NCBI RefSeq assembly: GCF_022063185.1
Contig: NZ_CP091913.1
Coordinates: forward strand, 4,999,141 to 5,063,140
DNA length: 64,000 nt
Source: Nostoc sp. UHCC 0870
GTDB taxonomy: Bacteria; Cyanobacteriota; Cyanobacteriia; Cyanobacteriales; Nostocaceae
Reading direction: 5' to 3'
Below are positions 27,263 to 37,300 of the stretch, piece by piece. Position 1 is the stretch's first letter. Each line of letters begins with the position of its first letter. Position numbers and translations under genes: made by a program. The notes beneath the pieces are model-generated. The model did no database searches. It saw only the letters and a list, made by a program, of their open reading frames with translations, and was not told where the DNA came from.

Positions 27263-28099
27263 TCAGCTTCCTCCCACATTCATCGCTGCTAACATCGCCT
27301 TTTGACTAACTTCTTTATACAGAGTCTCCAAATATTTCATTACTACATCGCTGGAAGTTAAATTAATAGAACTCTCCTCTGTTTTGGCTAGCGGAATAGC
27401 CCCTAATACATCTAATACTGTCTCATTACTTGATGGTGTAATTACTACCAAAGAAGAATCTAGTGGCTCGTTATATTGCCAGAAATCATCAATTTTGACA
27501 TTATATTGATTGTGATTAATTGTTTGTTGATGATCTGGTTTTGCAGTTGCTTCAGGCTCTAATTTTGCACCACGTAGTTGACGTAAGTCGCTAATGATTT
27601 GTTCTTTAGTCCGTCCCCGCAATTGAAATAAAACAAAGGGGTCTTCGCTGAATCTGTCGCCTAGTTGATAGTAGATTGCACCAACGTGTTTACAAGGGTT
27701 GGCTTTATCAGGACAGGAACATTTACTGTGAACGTCACCTAGGGTAAAGGGAAATAAAGATAGTCCATTAGCTGTGAAGACTTCTTCAATATTTTGGGGC
27801 ATTTCTCCTGCTAATAATTTGGCAGCAAAAACCGCTTTTTTAGACATGGTTTCAATGATATAGCCCCACTCTTCATCACTAAAATGATTCAGAGATAGCG
27901 AAACTTTATAAGGTTGTTCTTCACTACCTTGGACTCTAGCTAAAACTTTTGCTCCTTTAAATTCAATGCTTAAAACATTACCTTGACGAGAATAATTTCT
28001 TGCCCGTTCTAAACGTTTTTTAAAGCGATAGGAATCGAGTAAATCGAGCCATCTTTGTGACCACCATTCGCGGCTGGCTTGTAAAGTATCAGTAGTCAT
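27263..28099 (-). CDS. SWIM zinc-finger protein paired with SNF2 helicase
   Basis: 278 residues. The SWIM finger is C-S-C-PD-x6-CKH near residues 122-135 (CSCPDKANPCKHVGAIYY), the C-x-C...C-x-H zinc ligand set. The N-terminal 120 residues carry NYSRQGNVLSIEFKGAKVLARVQG, a fold common in these proteins. The C-terminal half is variable. It lies 45 bp downstream of the SNF2 helicase on the same strand, a pairing common in bacteria. It probably binds nucleic acid or the helicase, but the function is not established. Confidence 0.85.
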   Translation of the reverse strand: MTTDTLQASREWWSQRWLDLLDSYRFKKRLERARNYSRQGNVLSIEFKGAKVLARVQGSEEQPYKVSLSLNHFSDEEWGYIIETMSKKAVFAAKLLAGEMPQNIEEVFTANGLSLFPFTLGDVHSKCSCPDKANPCKHVGAIYYQLGDRFSEDPFVLFQLRGRTKEQIISDLRQLRGAKLEPEATAKPDHQQTINHNQYNVKIDDFWQYNEPLDSSLVVITPSSNETVLDVLGAIPLAKTEESSINLTSSDVVMKYLETLYKEVSQKAMLAAMNVGGS

Positions 28100-28144
28100 A
28101 ATTAGGGATTGGGGATTGAATGAGTTTACTCTTCATTTCTCTTA

Positions 28145-31100
28145 TTATTCTGCATCATCTTCGATGACTGCATTACGGTCTAATATTAGTAGGTTGCGGA
28201 GTTGGTCGGTATCTAATTCAGTTAACCATTGTTCACCTGCACCAACTACTTGTTCTGCTAGTTGTTTTTTGCTTTCAATCATGTCATGAATTTTTTCTTC
28301 TAATGTGCCGGTGCAGACAAATTTATGTACTTGCACGTTACGGGTTTGACCAATGCGAAATACTCGGTCTGTGGCTTGATTTTCTACGGCTGGATTCCAC
28401 CATCTATCAAAGTGGAAGACATGATTAGCTCTGGTTAAATTTAACCCTACACCACCGGCTTTGAGCGATAAAATCATAATTGGTGGCCCTTGGGGGTCGT
28501 GTTGGAAACGGTCGATCATTTCTTCGCGTTGCTTTTTGGTGGTACTACCATATAAAAAGAATATTTCGCGTCCGAGTTGCTTTTCTAGGTAGGGTTTGAG
28601 TAATTTACCCCATTCGGCAAATTGGGTGAAGATTAAGGCGCGATCGCCTTCTGCTAAAGCTATTTCTAACATCTCTTCCAGCCGTTGTAGTTTGGCTGAA
28701 TTATGTTGTGCTAAGTTGGCTTCTTTTAAATACTGGGCTGGATGATTACAGATTTGTTTGAGTTTAACTAATAAACCTAAAATCATCCCTCGACGTTGCA
28801 ATCCTTCAGCAGAATCAATCTCTGCTAAAGATGCTTCTACTACTTGTTGATAAAGTGCGGCTTGTTCCGTTGTTAAGCCACAAAATACCGTCATTTCTTG
28901 TTTTTCTGGTAAGTCTTGAATAATATCACGGTCAGTTTTGAGACGACGCAAAATAAAGGGTTGCACCAAAGAACGTAATTGATTTAATGAAGCAGCATCT
29001 CCATATTTTTCAATCGGCATAGCAAATCTACGCTGAAAAAATTGCCGATTGCCTAAATAACCAGGATTGAGAAAATCTAAAATAGACCACAACTCTTGAA
29101 GTCTATTTTCTACTGGTGTCCCCGTTAAAGCTATGCGAAATGTTGCTTCTAATTGTCTGATAGCTTGTGACTGTTTAGCTTCAGAATTTTTCACATTTTG
29201 GGCTTCATCTAGAACAATTATCTGCCAATCCACACCCTGTAATGATTTAATATCCCGGTGAATTAGTGAATAACTAGTAATAACTAAATCATGTTTTTTT
29301 ACGGCTTCCTGAAATGTCTTACCTTTAGGACGTTTATCACCGTGATATTCTAAAACTTTGAGTGTGGGGGCGAATTTTTTAACCTCCCGTTCCCAGTTAC
29401 CTAAAACAGAAGTAGGGCAAACTAATAAAGTTGGTTTTTCTAAGACATCTTCTTCTTTCAGGTGTAGTAGGAAGGCGATGAACTGCACGGTTTTACCGAG
29501 GCCCATGTCGTCGGCGAGACACGCGCCTAAACCCCAACGTTCTAGAAAAGCTAGCCAAGCTGCGCCTCTTTCTTGATAAGGCCGCAACTGTCCGCGAAAG
29601 TTTTTTGGTATAGGTAAAGGTGCAACTGCTTGATTATTCGTCAACGCCCCAATTAATTCTTCTAACGCCCCAGAGGCTTCAAAGCTAACTACTGGTAATT
29701 TCTCAATCACCTGGGTATCTCCTGTACTCAGGCGTAAAGCATCTTCTAAAGACAACGCCATTTGGTCTTTGCGAGATACAAAAAAGGTTTGGGCTGTCTT
29801 AATATCTTGGGGACGCAATTCCACCCATTCGCCGTTAATTTCTACCAAGGGGCTATTTAAAGCCACCAAGCGATCAAATTCTGCTTTAGAAATAGTCTGA
29901 CCACCAATAGCTAATTGCCATTGAAAATTTAGTAAACTCTGTAATCCTAAACGCCCTTGTTTTTTCTTGGAAGTTTCGGCAGAAATTTTTAACCCCAAGC
30001 GGTTCGCCCAGCCTTCACGATTTGCCAAACTAGGAGGTAAAATCACACCTAAACCGCTATCTTCAAACCGCCAAGCTACGGATTTAATAAATTCATAGGC
30101 TTGCATAGGAGTAAGTGGGCAAGATTGGGGACATTCAGCATCTAAACTAGGTGCAAGCAATGGATACAATCGAGAAGCTAAACCCAAACCCCGCAATAAT
30201 GTTTCTTGCGGTTGGTCAATGGTGCGATTTTGATAAACTAATTGCTCAACTGGATGATGCCAAATCGTCGCTGCATCTACTAAAAATTCTGGATGATCAG
30301 CCGCTTGCAAAAAATATGCTAATGTCCAATCAGTTTCTTCAGTGTCAGGCGATCGCAACTGAAAACAAGTACGAAATTGATTTTTGCTGGCTAATTGATA
30401 TTGTAGCGGCATCGTCCACGCTTTCAGTGCCGCTTCTAGCCTCTCTCCACCAATCACATCTGCATTCACTACATTGGATGCACCAATTAAAGCCTGCAAC
30501 CACTGACGCACCGCCAATGGTAAGGATGCCATGACCCTAGGTTCAACTAGAGTCTGAGTCCCCACCATCTCCCGTACTTGGGCATCTATGACACTATTAA
30601 GAAACGCCAAAATTAATTCTTGCGGCTGACTAGGAAAATCAACGTACATTGGTGACTGACTAAATTCTTCCCCAGTCCCTAATCCCCCATAAGTCCCACA
30701 AATCAAGGGCATCTTTGCTGCAAACTTTTCTAAGCGAGTTCCATCTATGGCACTATCTAGAAGGACTTGCCATTTCGCGTCAAAATTCTCATGAGCTTGT
30801 CCTTCGATAACTGGTAAAAACTTAGATCGTGAGATTAAATCTAAACTCCAACGGGCAACCTGTGACCAAAAACGTAAATCTCCGCCTAAAAATGTATCTT
30901 CCCCATTGACAATATTTAAGGGTAAAGAAGTGAGAAATTTAATAGCTGCTATGGGGTTCAGACAAAAACCTTCGATTCGCCAAGGCTGCAAGTATTTTTG
31001 AGAGTCCGTCTCAGATGGCAAAGCAGCAGAATGTAAAGGAGACATCAAAGCTGTCTCTTCTTTAGTTAGTTCTAAAATATAAGTTGGTAGATTAACTTTT

Positions 31101-31360
31101 TGAGAATGAATCGGTAAATTTATCTTTTTAGAACTTGTGGCTTTAGTAGATGGCTTTTTCTCTGGCTGAGTGATGAAGTCTGCAATCTTCATGTTTTCAG
31201 CAGACAGCCACTCACCTAACTCAACTGCTGTCATTGCCAAGGGATTTAGTGCTAATTCACTCAAGTTCACATTAACGCGCGGCGATCGCCAAGTTTCACC
31301 CCAAATAAATAAACAGTTTTCCTGCCCTTTTAATAACCAACTACCGTGTAAAATTGCCAT
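28145..31360 (-). CDS. SNF2-family helicase (bacterial Rad54/HepA-like)
   Basis: 1071 residues. The N-terminal 550 residues are of the SNF2-associated type. The ATPase core has LADDMGLGKTVQFIAFLL (Walker A), VLDEAQNVKN (DEAQ box), LTGTPVENRL, and motif VI in DRVFRIGQTRNVQVHKFV. The ATPase is thus complete. Bacterial members remodel protein-nucleic acid complexes; substrates are unknown. It is the first gene of a pair with the SWIM protein. ATG 31,360 begins MAILHGSWLLKG, a typical start in this family. Confidence 0.92.
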   Translation of the reverse strand: MAILHGSWLLKGQENCLFIWGETWRSPRVNVNLSELALNPLAMTAVELGEWLSAENMKIADFITQPEKKPSTKATSSKKINLPIHSQKVNLPTYILELTKEETALMSPLHSAALPSETDSQKYLQPWRIEGFCLNPIAAIKFLTSLPLNIVNGEDTFLGGDLRFWSQVARWSLDLISRSKFLPVIEGQAHENFDAKWQVLLDSAIDGTRLEKFAAKMPLICGTYGGLGTGEEFSQSPMYVDFPSQPQELILAFLNSVIDAQVREMVGTQTLVEPRVMASLPLAVRQWLQALIGASNVVNADVIGGERLEAALKAWTMPLQYQLASKNQFRTCFQLRSPDTEETDWTLAYFLQAADHPEFLVDAATIWHHPVEQLVYQNRTIDQPQETLLRGLGLASRLYPLLAPSLDAECPQSCPLTPMQAYEFIKSVAWRFEDSGLGVILPPSLANREGWANRLGLKISAETSKKKQGRLGLQSLLNFQWQLAIGGQTISKAEFDRLVALNSPLVEINGEWVELRPQDIKTAQTFFVSRKDQMALSLEDALRLSTGDTQVIEKLPVVSFEASGALEELIGALTNNQAVAPLPIPKNFRGQLRPYQERGAAWLAFLERWGLGACLADDMGLGKTVQFIAFLLHLKEEDVLEKPTLLVCPTSVLGNWEREVKKFAPTLKVLEYHGDKRPKGKTFQEAVKKHDLVITSYSLIHRDIKSLQGVDWQIIVLDEAQNVKNSEAKQSQAIRQLEATFRIALTGTPVENRLQELWSILDFLNPGYLGNRQFFQRRFAMPIEKYGDAASLNQLRSLVQPFILRRLKTDRDIIQDLPEKQEMTVFCGLTTEQAALYQQVVEASLAEIDSAEGLQRRGMILGLLVKLKQICNHPAQYLKEANLAQHNSAKLQRLEEMLEIALAEGDRALIFTQFAEWGKLLKPYLEKQLGREIFFLYGSTTKKQREEMIDRFQHDPQGPPIMILSLKAGGVGLNLTRANHVFHFDRWWNPAVENQATDRVFRIGQTRNVQVHKFVCTGTLEEKIHDMIESKKQLAEQVVGAGEQWLTELDTDQLRNLLILDRNAVIEDDAE

Positions 31361-31463
31361 TTGTTAACTACTCAGACTTTAACCAAACTAAAATTATTAA
31401 GTATTGCTTGTTTAATGAGAACTATATTTATTTTGATATCTTTATTGTCATAAAATTAAAATA

Positions 31464-31553
31464 TTATGAGGTATATCATAGCCCCCTCCTCGCTAGCGGG
31501 GAGGGGGTTGGGGGTGGGGTTCTTGTTTCCCCACTAAAGCGAGAACCACTATA
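31464..31553. mobile_element. MITE-like family B, copy 4
   Basis: Core GAGGTATATCATAG, C/G-run hairpin CCCCTCCTCGC...GCGGGGAGGGGG, GGGTTCTTGTT, and right end AAAGCGAGAACCACTATA, matching the right end of copy 2 with changes. The left terminal TATAGCG is not recognisable. Confidence 0.7.
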
Positions 31554-31734
31554 ACTTTATAAAAATACATAATAATATTGATATATCAATTAAAATTTTT
31601 CATACTAAAAATATTGATTTAGCTATTTTTTAGATGGTAGCGTTATTTTCGCCACTCTGTATTAAGAACTAGGAAAGATAGTACAATCAGGCAAAAGCCA
31701 AAAGTCTAAACCACCCATTCCAAATCAATGAAAC

Positions 31735-31813
31735 GCTTACGCTGTATTCATTTTGAATTTTGTTAGCGCAGCGTTAGCGAGTCATCGAGCGTCATTTTGA
31801 ATTTTGAATTCCG
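31735..31813. repeat. Dispersed GTTAGCGCAGCGTTAGCGAGTC repeat with TTTTGAA units
   Basis: ATTTTGAATTTTG followed by the palindromic GTTAGCGCAGCGTTAGCGA and GAGCGTCATTTTGAA. A reverse-complement copy lies at about 53,829-53,893 before the ABC permease gene. CCAATAC repeats follow to 31,860. Confidence 0.65.
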
Positions 31814-31861
31814 CCTTGCGGTACTAGTACCCAGTCACCAATACCCAATACCCAATCCCTT

Positions 31862-31948
31862 GATATCATTGTAAGCACTCCACAAGCAGCAAAACTAGCA
31901 GATGTACAGATGGTAGATGCGCTGAGTGTGTATCGCACTTGGCGTTGA
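31862..31948 (+). pseudogene. Possible C-terminal gene remnant
   Basis: An open stretch of 28 codons ends at TGA 31,946-31,948 and reads DIIVSTPQAAKLADVQMVDA followed by LSVYRTWR. It has protein-like composition unlike the repeats directly upstream and no start codon or ribosome site. It may be the tail of a gene cut by repeat invasion. No family is recognised, and it could be chance. Confidence 0.2.
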
Positions 31949-32049
31949 GGAACTTGTTGCTCTTTGTATGTAACAGAAGTCAGCCATAGGGCATAAATGT
32001 TAGGATTGCCACAGTGAGAGAATCAAGAAAGAGAAGGAAAAAAAGCTGA

Positions 32050-34206
32050 ATGGCAGAATTTGAGAAGTCAATATCCTTCGATGGAAGGGATATTCGACTG
32101 AAAGTAGGCCTACTAGCACCGCAAGCTGGTGGGTCTGTGTTGATAGAATCAGGGGATACAGTTGTTTTGGTGACAGCTACGCGATCAGCAGCCAGAGAGG
32201 GCATTGATTTCCTTCCCCTGACAGTAGATTACGAAGAAAGACTATACGCAGCTGGGAGAATACCCGGTGGGATCATGCGCCGGGAAGGTCGTCCACCAGA
32301 AAAAGCTACTCTTACCAGCCGTTTGATTGACCGTCCCTTGCGTCCTTTGTTCCCTTCATGGTTGCGGGATGACTTGCAAGTTGTGGCATTTACAATGTCA
32401 ATGGATGAGCTAGTACCACCGGACGTATTGGCGGTGACAGGTGCTTCGATCGCAACTTTGATTGCCCAAATCCCCTTTAATGGGCCAATGGCAGCAGTAC
32501 GGGTAGGCTTAGTAGGTGATGACTTTATCATCAACCCCACCTATGCAGAAATCGAAGCTGGAGACTTGGATTTGATTGTAGCTGGTTCACCACATGGCAT
32601 AATCATGGTGGAAGCAGGTGCTAATCAATTGCCAGAGCGAGATATTATTGAAGCGATTGATTTTGGCTATGAAGCTGTGCGCGATTTAATTAAAGCGCAG
32701 CAAGATTTAGTAGCAGAAATGGGTTTGGTAATTGTCCAAGAAGAAAAACCAGAGGTAGACCAAACTCTGGCAAATTATATCCGCGATCGCGCTAGCGACG
32801 AAATTAAGAAAATTCTGGCTCAATTTAATTTGACTAAACCCCAACGAGATACTGCGTTGGATGCCGTTAAAGATAATATTGCCACAGCGATCGCTGCACT
32901 CTCAGAAGACGACCCCATTCGCCTGGCTGCTACTGCCAATAGCAAAGCCTTGGGTAACACTTTTAAAGACATTACTAAGCATTTCATGCGCCGTCAAATC
33001 GTCGAAGATAACGTGCGTGTTGATGGACGCAAACTCGATGAAGTCCGTCCCGTGTCTTGTCAAGTGGATGTTTTACCCAAGCGCGTCCACGGTAGCGGGC
33101 TATTTAACCGGGGACTAACCCAGGTATTATCTGCTTGTACCCTCGGTACTCCCGGAGATGCCCAAAACCTCAACGACGACCTGCAAACAGACCAATCCAA
33201 ACGCTACCTACATCATTACAATTTCCCCCCCTTCTCAGTGGGAGAAACCAAACCTTTACGCGCCCCAGGTAGACGAGAAATCGGTCACGGTGCATTGGCA
33301 GAAAGAGCCATTTTACCCGTACTACCACCGAAAGAACAATTCCCCTACGTGATTCGTATCGTGTCAGAGGTGTTATCTTCTAACGGTTCTACCTCAATGG
33401 GTTCTGTGTGCGGTTCTACCCTAGCCTTAATGGATGCTGGTGTACCCATTCTCAAACCCGTCAGTGGTGCGGCTATGGGTTTGATCAAAGAAGGGGATGA
33501 AGTCCGAGTCCTGACAGACATTCAAGGCATTGAAGACTTCTTGGGAGACATGGACTTTAAAGTCGCCGGCACAGATACCGGGATTACCGCCTTGCAAATG
33601 GATATGAAAATATCTGGTTTGCCTATGGAAGTAATTGCCCAAGCCATCAACCAAGCCAAAGCAGCCAGATTGCACATTCTCGATAAAATGTTGCAAGCCA
33701 TTGACCAACCCCGCGCTGAAACTTCAGCTTATGCACCGCGTCTATTGACGATTAAGATTGATCCAGACATGATCGGTCTAGTCATTGGCCCTGGTGGTAA
33801 AACAATCAAGGGTATCACTGAAGAAACTGGTGCGAAAATTGACATCGAAGATGATGGCACAGTCACTATTTCTGCGGTAGATGAAAATAAGGCCAAGAGG
33901 GCGCGTAATATCGTTCAAGGCATGACCCGCAAGTTGAATGAAGGCGATGTTTATGCTGGACGCGTGACGCGGATTATACCAATTGGGGCTTTTGTGGAAT
34001 TTCTCCCCGGTAAGGAAGGAATGATCCATATTTCCCAACTAGCTGATTATCGTGTAGGCAAGGTTGAAGATGAAGTAGCTGTGGGTGATGAAGTCATTGT
34101 CAAAGTGCGCGAAATTGACAATAAGGGACGGATTAACCTTACACGCTTGGGTATCCACCCAGATCAAGCAGCTGCGGCAAGGGAAGCTGCGGCGGTGAAT
34201 CGTTAA
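32050..34206 (+). CDS. pnp: Polyribonucleotide nucleotidyltransferase (PNPase)
   Basis: 718 residues with two RNase PH domains, a linking helical domain, and the C-terminal KH (MIGLVIGPGGKTIKGITEETG) and S1 domains (GRVTRIIPIGAFVEFLPGKEGMIHISQLADYRV). Catalytic-core motifs include GETKPLRAPGRREIGHG and SSNGSTSMGSVCGSTLALMDAG. It degrades RNA 3' to 5' with phosphate and can add tails. A double-hairpin terminator follows. The 690 bp upstream are mostly repeats. Confidence 0.97.
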   Translation: MAEFEKSISFDGRDIRLKVGLLAPQAGGSVLIESGDTVVLVTATRSAAREGIDFLPLTVDYEERLYAAGRIPGGIMRREGRPPEKATLTSRLIDRPLRPLFPSWLRDDLQVVAFTMSMDELVPPDVLAVTGASIATLIAQIPFNGPMAAVRVGLVGDDFIINPTYAEIEAGDLDLIVAGSPHGIIMVEAGANQLPERDIIEAIDFGYEAVRDLIKAQQDLVAEMGLVIVQEEKPEVDQTLANYIRDRASDEIKKILAQFNLTKPQRDTALDAVKDNIATAIAALSEDDPIRLAATANSKALGNTFKDITKHFMRRQIVEDNVRVDGRKLDEVRPVSCQVDVLPKRVHGSGLFNRGLTQVLSACTLGTPGDAQNLNDDLQTDQSKRYLHHYNFPPFSVGETKPLRAPGRREIGHGALAERAILPVLPPKEQFPYVIRIVSEVLSSNGSTSMGSVCGSTLALMDAGVPILKPVSGAAMGLIKEGDEVRVLTDIQGIEDFLGDMDFKVAGTDTGITALQMDMKISGLPMEVIAQAINQAKAARLHILDKMLQAIDQPRAETSAYAPRLLTIKIDPDMIGLVIGPGGKTIKGITEETGAKIDIEDDGTVTISAVDENKAKRARNIVQGMTRKLNEGDVYAGRVTRIIPIGAFVEFLPGKEGMIHISQLADYRVGKVEDEVAVGDEVIVKVREIDNKGRINLTRLGIHPDQAAAAREAAAVNR

Positions 34207-34214
34207 ATCGATTG

Positions 34215-34277
34215 GGATTTTAGATTTTATCTAAAATCCGCGATGCCTTTTACGTAGGCATCGCCGTAAATTTTTTA
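34215..34277 (+). terminator. Double hairpin terminator after pnp
   Basis: First stem GGATTTTAGAT/ATCTAAAATCC (34,215-34,239), second stem GCGATGCCT/AGGCATCGC (34,240-34,264), then CGTAAATTTTTTATTTT. It lies between pnp and the end of the convergent NACHT gene. Confidence 0.75.
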
Positions 34278-34343
34278 TTTTACCGTTAATATTTTCGTAG
34301 ATAAATCATCGTCAGGGTTGAGTTTTTCTCACAAGTCTGTAAG

Positions 34344-37300
34344 TTATGTTTCCAGCAACTTTTTCTGAGCATAATCCCGCACTTTCTTATCTGGGTCATT
34401 CTTGGCTCGGTCGTGCAACAGTGGTAAAGTCTGGGGATGCTGGGGGAATTGCTTAAGAATTATCTCTAGTGCAACACGTCGAGGATTAGTGTACCATGTG
34501 TTTTTCTGCTCAAAGGGGTCATTAAAAGCACAGTTGTAATAGGTTTCAAAAAGTTCAGGCTGAGATTTGTACGCCTTGGCTATTTCTTGCACTGCTGTCC
34601 GTCGCACAATATAACTTTTATCCGCAGTGGCGAGGTTGTGGAGAAAGGTTTTGGTTTGGGGGTCATCCTTGTACGCCTTGGCTATTTCTTGCACTGCTGT
34701 CTGTCGCACACTCGGAATTTCATCCTCAGTGGCGCGGTTGTGGAGAAAGGTTTTGGTTTGGGGGTCATCCTTGTACGCCTTGGCTATTTCTTCCACTGCT
34801 GTCTGTCGCACATCCCAACGTTCATCCTCAGTGGCGCGGTTGTGGAGAAAGGTTTTGGTTTGGGGGTCATCCTTGTACGCCTTGGCTATTTCTTCCACTG
34901 CTGTCTGTCGCACATCCCAACGTTCATCCTCAGTGGCGAGGTTGTGGAGAAAGGTTTTGGTTTGGGGGTCATCCTTGTACGCCTTGGCTATTTCTTCCAC
35001 TGCTGTCTGTCGCACATCCCAACGTTCATCCTCAGTGGCGCGGTTGTGGAGAAAGGTTTTGGTTTGGGGGTTATCCTTGTACGCCTTGGCTATTTCTTGC
35101 ACTGCTGTCTGTCGCACACTCGGACTTTTATCCTCAGTGGCGCGGTTGTGGAGACAGGTTTTGGTTTGGGGGTCATCCTTGTACGCCTTGGCTATTTCTT
35201 CCACTGCTGTCTGTCGCACATCTGAATCTTTATCCTCAGTGGCGCGGTTGTGGAGAAAGGTTTTGGTTTGGGGGTCATCCTTGTACGCCTTGGCTATTTC
35301 TTCCACTGCTGTCTGTCGCACATCTGAATCTTTATCCTCAGTGGCGCGGTTGTGGAGACAGGTTTTGGTTTGGGGGTCATCCTTGTACGCCTTGGCTATT
35401 TCTTGCACTGCTGTCTGTCGCACATCTGAATCTTCATCCTCAGTGGCGCGGTTGTGGAGAAAGGTTTTGGTTTGGGGGTCATCCTTGTACGCCTTGGCTA
35501 TTTCTTGCACTGCTGTCCGTCGCACATCTGAATCTTTATCCTTCGTGGCGCGGTTGTGGAGAAAGGTTTTGGTTTGGGGGTCATCCTTGTACGCCTTGGC
35601 TATTTCTTGCACTGCTGTCCGTCGCACATCTAAATCTTTATCCTCAGTGGCGAGGTTGTGGAGAAAGGTTTTGGTTTGGGGGTCATCCTTGTACGCCTTG
35701 GCTATTTCTTGCACTGCTGTCTGTCGCACATCTAAATCTTTATCCTCAGTGGCGAGGTTGTGGAGAAAGGTTTTGGTTTGGGGGTCATCCTTGTACGCCT
35801 TGGCTATTTCTTGCACTGCTGTCTGTCGCACATCCCAACGTTCATCCTCAGTGGCGCGGTTTTGGAGAAAGGTTTTGATGTCGGCTGAATCTTGCCAAGT
35901 TGTCGCAATTGCTGTAATTGCTTGAGTCCGAATTTTTTTAACTAGCTTTTCTTCTTCACCATCAGAGAAAATGTCTGATTCGTAATAGTACCAGAGATCA
36001 TATTTAGTTAATTCTTTTAATTTATTCAGTAATTTATCGGCAGTGAACGCAATTACTGCGCGATTTCTGACTTCTAAGAGACAATTAGCCGCTAAAAATA
36101 TATTAATAAATTGTTCCTCTTCACCATCCTGCTTTATTAAACTATCAATAATTTCACCCACAAATTTAGGATGAATCATCCCAGCAATCAGCCGTAAAAC
36201 TTCATGCCAAGTTTCATCTTGCCAATGTTTACCAAAAACTTCCGTGATTAATTCCTCTAGGGAAATAGTCCGCTCATTCTCAAACCCCCAGACAAATTTC
36301 CAAGCACAAAAATATTCTAAAAAAGTCCGATGCACAAAGGCATAATAATCTGCACCCAAAAAACATAAAATAAAGTTGCGTTCCCGTAATTCCTGAATCA
36401 TCGATAGTGCTATTTGCTCTGGATGCTGAATCCCGATACTACGCAAATAATTACTTAAAATTTCCTCTAAATCACTAGCATTAATCAAATTACCTGCTAA
36501 ACCTTGTTGAGTGGTTTGCATACTATAGGCAACTTGACGCAACATAGCTTGTTTATCTTTATAATCAATAGTGCTTGTTTCTAGGGAGAGTAAAAGTTTT
36601 TCTAAATCCCATTGCTGTAACAAAACTCGTGAAGCTTGATTATATAATTCGGCTCTATCTCTCGGTAATTCTTGATTACGATTAAGAATAGCCATCATCG
36701 TCAATAATAAGGGATTACCCGCCAGTTGGCGAATTGGCTGAAAATCTTGAATTGCTTTTTCTAAACGTGCTTGTTTTCTTTGCTTTTCAAAAAGGTCACT
36801 AAAAGCCAAATTATGCCATAAGCTAATAAACTCATAGATTTGTTCTAGCTCTAAATCTTGCAGCATAAAATGCCGAAAACTAGCATCGCGTAATCTGTTT
36901 GGTTGATAACCAATCACGCGAGAAGTAACTATAACTCTGACTAAAGGATAATCTTGGGTAAAGTTAATAATATCTGTAATTGCTGCTTCTCGTTTACTCG
37001 GTTCAAATACTTCATCTAAACCATCAAACATCACATAAGCATCACCATTTCGCAGCACTGCATCAAGTTGAGAGTGATTGAGAGCAGAATTTAAGCCACT
37101 GTTTTTGCGAAAGAACTCCAAAAAATCTTGACATTGCTCATTTTCTTGATATCGCACATAAGTACGCAATTCCACCAGTAAAGGAATTGGTAATAAAGGA
37201 AAATTCTCAATGGGTTTTTCTGCCCATTGCAGAGTTAAATATTGTAATAAACTAGATTTACCAGAACCAGGATCACCTAAAATTACTATATATTTATAAG

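Noticed and set aside
34611..35834. CRISPR array
   Set aside because: Units are 102-bp in-frame protein repeats without alternating unique spacers.
34587..35925. Long plus-strand open frames of 212 and 432 codons opposite the HEAT repeats
   Set aside because: They are antisense shadows of the 102-bp repeat, whose length is a multiple of three; the repeated peptide (VARLWRKVLVWGSSLYALAI) has no ribosome site and no family look.
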